Assembly: GCA_021807585.1 (NCBI GenBank)
Contig: JAKBCQ010000118.1
Location: 1 to 7,260 of the forward strand
Direction: 5' to 3'
From: Planctomycetota bacterium
GTDB taxonomy: Bacteria; Planctomycetota; Planctomycetia; Isosphaerales; Isosphaeraceae
DNA length: 7,260 nt
Shown here piece by piece: positions 1 through 4,973 of the stretch. Each line of letters begins with the position of its first letter. Position 1 is the stretch's first letter. The notes beneath the pieces are model-generated. The model ran no database searches and was not told where the DNA came from. It saw only the letters and a list, made by a program, of their open reading frames with translations. The translations under genes were made by a program, and so were the position numbers.

Positions 1-20
1 TTTTTGCGATACCCCTTCTT

Positions 21-80
21 ATTCCGTCCTGGCTTCAGGCCTTTGGCCTGAGAGATCTTAGCCCAGGGTGAAACACTGGG
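21..80 (+). repeat. REP-like double-hairpin repeat, copy 1
   Basis: This 60-nt unit begins ATTCCGTCCTGGCTTCAGGC and recurs at 126-185. It carries two potential hairpins: CAGGCC-TTT-GGCCTG at 36-50 (six perfect pairs) and a CCCAG...CTGGG stem at 62-80. The segment 50-80 matches the reverse complement of 1265-1295 at 29 of 31 positions. It looks like a REP/BIME-type dispersed intergenic element; that classification is inference from hairpin architecture and local copy number. Its position upstream of 266-941 does not by itself suggest a regulatory role. Confidence 0.7.
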
Positions 81-125
81 ATTAGCATTTAACGATAAAT
101 CAATCTTTTTACGATAATCCTTCGC

Positions 126-185
126 ATTCCGTCCTGGCTTCAGGCCGCGGGCCTGGGAGATCATAGCCCGGTGCAAGTCGCCGGG
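126..185 (+). repeat. REP-like double-hairpin repeat, copy 2
   Basis: This is a direct copy of the unit at 21-80, offset by 105 nt; the first 21 positions are identical and 35 of the first 40 agree. The first hairpin is CAGGCC-GCG-GGCCTG (141-155). The second, at 167-185 (CCCGGTGC...GCCGGG), replaces the CCCAG...CTGGG stem of copy 1 with a different but still self-complementary sequence. Stem changes that keep the pairing suggest the structure, rather than the sequence, is what is conserved. Confidence 0.7.
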
Positions 186-238
186 AATCCGATCGCTTCT
201 TGAATCCGATCGCTTGATGACGATCGACTTGCCGATCG
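185..238. repeat. 14-nt tandem direct repeat and CGATCG cluster
   Basis: GAATCCGATCGCTT occurs at 185-198 and again, identically, at 202-215 (17-nt period). The palindrome CGATCG occurs at 190-195, 207-212, 221-226 and 233-238, and once more inside the next gene at 286-291. The cluster ends just before the putative promoter and start codon at 266, so it could be an operator array. CGATCG is also frequent inside the genes of this window, so a genome-wide word bias is the alternative explanation. Confidence 0.5.
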
Positions 239-259
239 ACCCATCGATTGTGATAGAAT
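229..259 (+). promoter_or_regulatory. Possible sigma70-like promoter for the 266-941 pair
   Basis: TAGAAT at 254-259 resembles a -10 box and ends six bases before the ATG at 266. TTGCCG at 229-234 could be a -35 box, with a long 19-nt spacer. No Shine-Dalgarno sequence precedes the ATG, so a leaderless or very short-leader transcript is possible. The match is weak and based on motif inspection only. Confidence 0.25.
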
Positions 260-265
260 CTCACG

Positions 266-544
266 ATGAGCACCGTCAGCTATCTCGATCGTTTTCTGGA
301 GCCGGTGACAGATTCCATGACGCCGAAGCTTGCTCGTCGGCTCGTATCACTGCGCGCCGACGAACACCTTCAAGCTGAGATCGAAATTCTTCGGCGGAAG
401 GCGAATGAGGGGTCGCTCACTCCGGAAGAGGAGGAGTCATACAAAGATTTTGTCGAAGCGGTCGACGTAATCTCCATCATCCAATCGAAAGCGCGTCGCT
501 TCTTAATCCGACACTCGGCGGAGCATGAACGACACAATTCGTGA
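266..544 (+). CDS. Small helical protein paired with HNH gene
   Basis: This 92-residue protein has no function I can name. It is highly charged and appears all-helical, with no signal peptide, no membrane segment and no cysteine. The core (about residues 24-82) has LRADEHLQAEIEILRRKANE, then a 'SLTPEEEE' turn, a helix with the FVEAVDVISIIQ segment, and a KARRFLIRHSAE tail. From memory, similar small proteins occur directly upstream of HNH genes in planctomycetes and cyanobacteria; I could not search for this. The gene overlaps the downstream HNH gene by 20 nt, so the two are almost certainly co-expressed. A role as regulator, partner or antidote of the HNH protein is plausible but inferred only from linkage. 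The ATG at 266 was chosen because it starts the open frame and gives the expected length. There is no clear ribosome binding site, which fits a leaderless message. Confidence 0.75.
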   Translation: MSTVSYLDRFLEPVTDSMTPKLARRLVSLRADEHLQAEIEILRRKANEGSLTPEEEESYKDFVEAVDVISIIQSKARRFLIRHSAEHERHNS

Positions 545-941
545 TTTGGTGAGGCGCAGAGCCGATGATCGATGCGAATACCTCCATATTCCGCAAGAAG
601 CCACTCCCTTCATCTCATTCCACATCAAGCACGTGATCGCTAAACAACATTTGGAGAATGACGGAGTCGACCTGTCCGGGCTTGCTTATGCGTGTGATCG
701 CTGTAACGCGTTCAAAGGCCCGAACCTATCGAGTATTGATCCCAATACGGGTGAGAAAGTTGACTTGTATCATCCGCGTACGAACGTTTGGTCCGATCAC
801 TTCGCAGTCTCAGCCGGAATGATCGTCGGTCTGACGCCTATCGGTCGCGCCACGGCTCGTTTACTCAGAATGAACGACCCTCGCCGTGTGGAACTGCGCC
901 TGAAGTGGCTGGAAGAAGGTGGAAATATCTGGATATATTGA
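525..941 (+). CDS. HNH endonuclease family protein, atypical active site
   Basis: This is a 138-residue cytoplasmic protein of the HNH (ββα-metal) nuclease superfamily, whose members cleave DNA using a metal held by His/Asn residues. The HNH core lies at about residues 17-65. It shows C17-E-Y-L20, F32-H33-I-K-H36 (catalytic-His position), then C57-D-R-C60-N61 and K64-G-P-N. After the core, the family-typical 'DP..G....L.HPR...W..HF' region and 'VGLTPIGRATARLLRMNDPRR' helix follow, so the protein is full length. Two positions deviate from what I expect: the usual CxxC of the first zinc knuckle is C17/L20, and the Asn normally preceding LA(L/Y)AC is G52. Activity could therefore be altered. The ATG at 525 lies inside the upstream gene, with a GGCGGAG tract only one base before it, so initiation probably depends on translational coupling. 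Function may be defence, mobile-element related or DNA processing; context does not decide. Confidence 0.85.
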   Translation: MNDTIRDLVRRRADDRCEYLHIPQEATPFISFHIKHVIAKQHLENDGVDLSGLAYACDRCNAFKGPNLSSIDPNTGEKVDLYHPRTNVWSDHFAVSAGMIVGLTPIGRATARLLRMNDPRRVELRLKWLEEGGNIWIY

Positions 942-971
942 ATAGCCTCCAGGGCGCATGGATCTGCTTGC

Positions 972-993
972 GTCAGGGTGACTTCATTTTTTT
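972..993 (+). terminator. Weak candidate terminator after the HNH gene
   Basis: A short GTCA-GGG-TGAC stem-loop at 972-982 is followed four bases later by seven T residues (987-993), 31 nt after the HNH stop codon. The stem has only four pairs, so this is a marginal intrinsic terminator. Position and polarity fit the end of the 266-941 unit. Confidence 0.2.
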
Positions 994-1062
994 CGTTCGT
1001 GAATCTGTGTTTTCGATTTGCTGAGATTTTGGGATTCTGTCCGACGACGTGAAAGATAAGAG

Positions 1063-1125
1063 CCCGGTGCGAAGCGCCGGGTATCCGGTTCTCGTTCTTC
1101 CGGCTTCAGGCCGAAAACCTGATGA
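1063..1125 (+). repeat. REP-like hairpin repeat, copy 3 (rearranged)
   Basis: CCCGGTGCGAAGCGCCGGG at 1063-1081 forms an eight-pair stem (one T·G wobble) with a GAA loop. It resembles the second hairpin of the copy at 126-185. It is followed by TTCCGGCTTCAGGCC (about 1098-1112), resembling the start of the 21-80 and 126-185 units, with a weaker CAGG...CCTG stem. The two modules appear in the opposite order to the left-hand copies, so this is a mosaic or two partial elements side by side. No gene is seen in 942-1399 on either strand; the short open frames there are translations of these repeats. Confidence 0.55.
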
Positions 1126-1141
1126 TTCGCAAAAAAAACAA

Positions 1142-1170
1142 CCCCCCTAAATCCCCCCGCAAGCGGGGGG
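1142..1170. repeat. C/G-run hairpin repeat
   Basis: CCCCCCTAAAT at 1142-1152 leads into the perfect inverted repeat CCCCCCGC-AA-GCGGGGGG (1153-1170), an eight-pair, very GC-rich stem. I recognise this 'CCCCTAAATCCCCC' style as a dispersed intergenic repeat in many bacterial genomes, from memory. Read on the minus strand it is followed, after about 14 bases, by a T8 run (complement of 1131-1138). It could thus contribute to terminating the leftward sulfatase transcript, but the gap between stem and T-run is longer than in a standard intrinsic terminator. Confidence 0.5.
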
Positions 1171-1215
1171 AAGGAATACAATCGCTCATGTTAGTACATC
1201 GAAGCATGTAACTCC

Positions 1216-1233
1216 CTCTCCGCATGCGGGGAG
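1216..1233. repeat. Short GC-rich palindrome
   Basis: CTCTCCGCATGCGGGGAG is self-complementary apart from one T·G wobble (1216-1223 pairing with 1226-1233). It sits between the hairpin at 1153-1170 and the repeat at 1265-1295 and appears to belong to the same cluster of intergenic hairpin elements. No T-run follows on either strand. Confidence 0.4.
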
Positions 1234-1264
1234 TGCCGGGGACGGGTCGATTTCCTGAATGGAA

Positions 1265-1295
1265 CCCAGGGTTTCATCCTGGGCTAAGATCTCTC
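1265..1295 (-). repeat. REP-like repeat, inverted partial copy 4
   Basis: Its reverse complement matches 50-80 at 29 of 31 positions, including the GAGATCTTAGCCCAGG segment and the CCCAGG...CCTGGG hairpin (1265-1283). It lies in opposite orientation to the left-hand copies, so copies flank the 266-941 gene pair as an inverted repeat about 1.2 kb apart. Between here and the sulfatase stop (1296-1399) I see only another short stem, AGGG-TTAAAG-CCCT at 1363-1376, and no gene. Confidence 0.65.
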
Positions 1296-1399
1296 TGGCA
1301 GTTGGCCCGAATTCGGAAAACGTAAACTCTCTGATCCGATGCGATCGAATCGCCGATTTCTCAGGGTTAAAGCCCTTCATTCTGATCCCGTGCTTCCGA

Positions 1400-2908
1400 T
1401 CACTTCGCCGGCTTCGAAACCGCCCCCGCCCTCGTCCCCTTCTTCGTCGGCCTCGGACGAACGCGGTTGGGCAAAGGCTCGCCCGTTGATCGGTCGAATT
1501 CGTCGGGACTCAAAGTCTCGGGCTTCAAATCCAAGGTCTCATTCGTCCATATAAATAATTCACGTCTCATGTCGGCAAGCGTTTTCGTGTACTTCGGATC
1601 GCTCGCCAGGTTGGTTAACTCGTCCGGATCGGCCATGACGTCGTAAAGCTCCTCGGCGGGTCTTGGGCTCTCAAAACACCACTCTTGTAATCGGCTCAGC
1701 TTTCCCTCGTCATGCAGCCTTCTCATCGCAACGAAAGTGAGGCTCCGTACCGCGTCGGCGGGAGGCGTGAGAGGATTGATGTTGTCATCATTCTTGATAT
1801 ATTTGAACGTTTCCGTCCGCACGGCGCGGCCCCGCGCCGCGTAGTCGTGCCAGTTCCGTTCGGCAAAGATCATATGATGAAGCTTTGCCTTGGGATCGCG
1901 GAACAACCGCGAGATATCCTCGCCTTGAAACGTCGGACCGGGCTTGATCCCCGCCAAACCGAGGAACGTCGGCGCGATGTCGATCGTGCTCACGAGGCTT
2001 TCGCAACGACCGCCGGCCTCGACGCGCCCCGGTGCGCGAACGATCCAGGGGGTTTTGATTCCCGAATCGTAAAGCGTCGTTTTGCATCGGGGGAAAGGTC
2101 TGCCGTTATCACTAAGAAATAGAACATATGTGTTGGTGGAAACACCCTGGCGGTCGAGTTCGGCGAGCACCTCGCCGACGTGGTGATCGAGCCTGCCGAT
2201 CTCGTCGTAATAGAGCGCGAGATCTTGGCGAACCTCGGGGAGATCGGGCAGGTACGGCGGAATGACGACATCTTCGGGCGCGTGTGGTTTGGGGATGGCG
2301 CCGGGTTGGTAGTCGCGGTGCGGGTCGAACGACGCGAGCCAAAGGAAGAACGGTTTATCTTTGGGACGCTCGCGAAGCACGGGGATCCATTGATCGCAGC
2401 CGCTCTGGACGGCGCTCGATCCTTCGGCGGTCATACGTGTTTTGGCGTTTTTATCCGTTGGTAGTTGAAATCCCGCGGAATTCGCGTCGCGTACGACATT
2501 GAACCGATTTTTGACGGCGTTTCCCAGGTGCCATTTGCCCGCGGCGGCGGTCCAATAGCCCGAAGCCTTAAGTTTTTCGACGAACGTGATCTGTTCGGCG
2601 GGGAGTGGAGCGTGCAATTCGTCGGCGTCGGTGTTATGGGGATATCGACCCGTGATCATACTGGAGCGGCTTGGGCTACACGAGCTGCACGTGACGAAGG
2701 CGCGATCGAAGCGCATTCCTTCGCGGGCGAGTTTATCGATGTTGGGCGTTCGGATTTTGGGGTTACCGAAGGCGCCGCAATCGTTCCAGGCCATATCGTC
2801 GGCGATGATGAGGACGAAGTTGGGTCGTTTGGGTTCGTCGGCGGCGTGGGCTTCGACCTGAGCGAACGCGAGTACGACGATCAATCCCGCGGGCAAGTTC
2901 AACTTCAT
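1400..2908 (-). CDS. Secreted sulfatase (Cys-type, alkaline phosphatase superfamily)
   Basis: This 502-residue exported enzyme should hydrolyse sulfate esters or N-sulfates, probably of polysaccharide fragments, in the periplasm or outside the cell. Residues 1-22 form a signal peptide (hydrophobic PAGLIVVLAFA stretch, A-H-A before likely cleavage at A23). Visible family motifs are PNFVLIIADD (29-38, metal-binding D37/D38), C77-S-P-S-R81 (formylglycine site, C(S/T)xPxR pattern), GRYPHNT, GKWHLG (K125, H127), FDPHRDY (H197), the LSDNG metal site (D267, N268) and K276. The catalytic set is therefore complete and the length normal. Activity needs a formylglycine-generating enzyme, not encoded here. 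The 'SSCSPSR' context recalls heparan N-sulfatase-like sulfatases, but the substrate cannot be fixed. The tail (about 480-502) is basic and Lys/Arg/Pro-rich. GAGG seven bases before ATG 2908 supports the start. No carbohydrate enzyme gene adjoins it. Confidence 0.95.
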   Translation of the reverse strand: MKLNLPAGLIVVLAFAQVEAHAADEPKRPNFVLIIADDMAWNDCGAFGNPKIRTPNIDKLAREGMRFDRAFVTCSSCSPSRSSMITGRYPHNTDADELHAPLPAEQITFVEKLKASGYWTAAAGKWHLGNAVKNRFNVVRDANSAGFQLPTDKNAKTRMTAEGSSAVQSGCDQWIPVLRERPKDKPFFLWLASFDPHRDYQPGAIPKPHAPEDVVIPPYLPDLPEVRQDLALYYDEIGRLDHHVGEVLAELDRQGVSTNTYVLFLSDNGRPFPRCKTTLYDSGIKTPWIVRAPGRVEAGGRCESLVSTIDIAPTFLGLAGIKPGPTFQGEDISRLFRDPKAKLHHMIFAERNWHDYAARGRAVRTETFKYIKNDDNINPLTPPADAVRSLTFVAMRRLHDEGKLSRLQEWCFESPRPAEELYDVMADPDELTNLASDPKYTKTLADMRRELFIWTNETLDLKPETLSPDEFDRSTGEPLPNRVRPRPTKKGTRAGAVSKPAK

Positions 2909-2962
2909 CGCAGATCCTCGGCGGTTCGTGGTCGGGGGTGTTTGGTTTCATGGGGAGGATGG

Positions 2963-2968
2963 ATTATA
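2963..2968 (-). promoter_or_regulatory. -10 box upstream of the sulfatase
   Basis: Read on the minus strand this is a perfect TATAAT, 54 nt before the sulfatase ATG, giving a leader of roughly 45-50 nt. No TTGACA-like -35 hexamer is visible at 16-18 nt spacing; the minus-strand sequence there is C-rich (CTCCCA). An activator or a weak -35 would be needed, or the match is fortuitous. Confidence 0.4.
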
Positions 2969-2974
2969 ACGAAC

Positions 2975-3497
2975 CGCGAGGGGATTGGGAGGTTGGAGTG
3001 GGAATGGGGCGGAAATTGGTGTAATAGCTGGTTTGAATGATTGACAAGATATGATAATCAAGGAAGTAGAGTCGTAAATTATAATGTAGTAAGCCGGAGT
3101 TGAGGATAAAAAAAATCACTCGATTATCGTAATGTTGTGGCGAGAGCAGGGTTTGTCGATATTCATCTTCAATTTAAATCGTTATTCAAAAAGATGTAGG
3201 TATTTTATCTCGTCAATCGAATTTGGAAAAACGTGGAGGAATATTCGATAGATGATGAGTAATCTTCGATGAATTGTGCCGAAGTGAATCGAATAAAGTA
3301 ATTCCGATGCGAATTAGATTTCATTTGATGCGAACGCGTTCTAGGGTAACACATTATCGTAACATTAATTTGTAATTTCTGGTTACTCTCGCGAGAATGA
3401 TGTCCTCTCCTGATGTGCGAGGAGATAATTATGAAAAATTACATATAAATCATTTTGCTTAGTGATAAAGAGGTTTTCATCGAGTTGAACTGACGCG
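2975..3497. other. AT-rich intergenic gap without a recognisable gene
   Basis: The stretch between the sulfatase promoter region and the ATPase stop codon contains no convincing coding frame on either strand. Most of it is markedly AT-rich; for example, only 20 of 60 bases at 3061-3120 are G or C. Isolated promoter-like hexamers occur on the plus strand (TTGACA at 3041-3046, TATAAT at 3080-3085) but not at compatible spacing. The 10-mer ATTATCGTAA occurs at 3123-3132 and 3353-3362. TCTCGCGAGA (3387-3396) is a 10-nt palindrome, and TCTCCT/AGGAGA (3406-3411/3420-3425) a six-pair stem with no T-run. No clear intrinsic terminator follows the ATPase gene. A small RNA cannot be excluded. Confidence 0.6.
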
Positions 3498-4973
3498 TCA
3501 TTTTTTTCGAACGCCTCCTTTCCGACGCAGTCCGAGACCCGCCAGGAACAAGTCGGGAGCGTCGATTCGATCCAAGGTTCTGGAGCGAAAAATTCCGACT
3601 TCGACGAGGTAATCGATGAATTCCCTGGGGGTATCGGTCGGGGGAACGAAACTCGCGTCTCCTTGGACCCGCTCGGTTTTCCAGTAGTCGCGGAACACGA
3701 GTTCCAACTCTTTCCGACCGCAGGGAACGGATTTTCCCGTGATTACATTTTTGAGCCCCTCCAGCCAGGGCCATTCATCCTTGCAACTTAATACATGTTC
3801 TTCCGAAACCGTATCGAGGGCGCGACGAAGCCAGGCGGGGGTGATCAGCCTTGGCGGGGTGGGAAGGCTTCCCGAATGAACCTGTCGATCAGCCGCCTGT
3901 TCCACGAGTCGAACCAGGGGTCGGGGCAAAGCTTGTCCTTTTCCATCGCGGACGTGCTCGAGCACCCATCGATAAGCGAGTCCCTTGTTTCGGTTCGCCC
4001 CCATGAATTCCCCCACCATGCGGTCGAAGAGAGGCTTGGCGTCTTTCACGAGGCTCATATCGGGTATTTCACCGAGCTTATCGTCCGAGCGAAATTTGAT
4101 TCTCGACGATTTGCAGTAATTGAGCAGTCGCTCGCTCTGGTTCGCGATTCGTTTGAGCAGGAGCCCGTGGATGTTGCGATCGCTCCAGGTGATTTCCGTG
4201 CGATTCGCGGCGAGTTTGGCGAGATCGGCGATTCCCGCTCGGGTGTGCCGATCGAAAAGATCGGTTCGGAGGAAGAGCTTGGCGCGCACCCTTCGCCATC
4301 GTCGCGTGTACGACGACCAGAACGCGATCAAATCGGCGATCGCCCGACTCTGTGTCGCCCATTTCCCTGCGCCGAGGGTGTCGAGCTCGTCGTATCCGAC
4401 AAAGATATGTTTATCCTCGCGTTCCAGCCTCTCATCAAGGCGATCGATCGCGAGCAGAGGCGCATCCCCGGCTTTCTCGAAAGCATCGATGATCGCGATC
4501 GCGGATCCTCCCGGTTGTCGTTTCAAATCGGTCATCGATTCCCGCGCCGAATCGTCGAGTTCATCCCAAAGAACACGCAACATGTAGGCGAACCAAAAAT
4601 TGATTCCAGAGAATGGTCGGCTTCCTCGTTCGGTTTGGAACCGGTCGAGACCTTGAGCGTCGGGGAAATCACGTTCGATCGGATAAGCGGGGAACCAAGA
4701 CGGGTTGCTCGGGAGTCGAAGACGAATCCCGCTCGCATGTTCCTTTAAGTATGGTAACAACTTGAGTTTCATCACCGCGCGAAAAAGTTCGGTTTTTCCC
4801 GCTCCTCTCGGGCCCAGAACGATCGTCACGTCGGGATCGAACGCACGCAAATGCTCGGGAACGGGATAGAGCGTACGCGGAAAATTCTCCTCGGATTCCG
4901 CCTCGGCACGGCCGTTGCTGCCCATTTGGGAAAGGTCGCGTAACAGTTCTCCCGTATCAAGAGACTTGGTCAT
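3498..4973 (-). CDS. P-loop ATPase, third gene of HEPN/ATPase operon
   Basis: This 491-residue cytoplasmic protein is an AAA+/STAND-like NTPase of an uncharacterised type. Residues 30-50 (ENFPRTLYPVPEHLRAFDPD) lead into the Walker A motif G54-P-R-G-A-G-K60-T61. Walker B is HIFVGYDELD (189-198, acidic D195/E196). A sensor-1-like strand AKLFLRTDLF follows (231-240, R236), then the ANRTEITWSDRNIHGLLLKR segment (256-275). RPLVRLVEQA (351-360) and a basic C terminus resemble the winged-helix-like tail of STAND or ORC/Cdc6-type ATPases; that part is inference. There is no transmembrane segment and no recognisable nuclease or protease domain, so it is more likely a sensor or switch than an effector. 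The ATG overlaps the upstream stop as ATGA, with GAGGAG 11 nt before it, so translation is coupled to the preceding gene. It probably works with that ParA-like ATPase. Confidence 0.85.
   Translation of the reverse strand: MTKSLDTGELLRDLSQMGSNGRAEAESEENFPRTLYPVPEHLRAFDPDVTIVLGPRGAGKTELFRAVMKLKLLPYLKEHASGIRLRLPSNPSWFPAYPIERDFPDAQGLDRFQTERGSRPFSGINFWFAYMLRVLWDELDDSARESMTDLKRQPGGSAIAIIDAFEKAGDAPLLAIDRLDERLEREDKHIFVGYDELDTLGAGKWATQSRAIADLIAFWSSYTRRWRRVRAKLFLRTDLFDRHTRAGIADLAKLAANRTEITWSDRNIHGLLLKRIANQSERLLNYCKSSRIKFRSDDKLGEIPDMSLVKDAKPLFDRMVGEFMGANRNKGLAYRWVLEHVRDGKGQALPRPLVRLVEQAADRQVHSGSLPTPPRLITPAWLRRALDTVSEEHVLSCKDEWPWLEGLKNVITGKSVPCGRKELELVFRDYWKTERVQGDASFVPPTDTPREFIDYLVEVGIFRSRTLDRIDAPDLFLAGLGLRRKGGVRKK

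Noticed and set aside
21..185. CRISPR array from the two repeats at 21-80 and 126-185
   Set aside because: Only two diverged copies, 60 nt long with strong double hairpins, related inverted copies elsewhere, and no cas genes.
788..1024. 78-codon frame overlapping the HNH gene
   Set aside because: It is out of frame within the C-terminal half of the HNH gene, which has intact family motifs in the other frame.
984..1554. Several 64-76 codon frames between the HNH gene and the sulfatase
   Set aside because: They translate hairpin repeats (for example the FPPLAGGFRGV type peptide) or overlap the sulfatase 3' end, so they are not independent genes.
2465..3040. Plus-strand open frame (191 codons) over the sulfatase 5' end
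   Set aside because: It lies opposite the signal peptide and catalytic region of a convincing sulfatase; the translation is Gly/Val/Asp-rich without family features.
3406..3425. TCTCCT/AGGAGA stem-loop as terminator of the three-gene operon
   Set aside because: Six pairs with an eight-base loop and no T-run on the minus strand after it; it lies over 70 nt beyond the stop codon.
3795..4748. Long plus-strand open frame (317 codons) opposite the P-loop ATPase gene
   Set aside because: It is antisense to a gene with clear Walker motifs; its translation has no recognisable domain and is rich in Ser/Arg/Glu as expected for a complementary-strand shadow.
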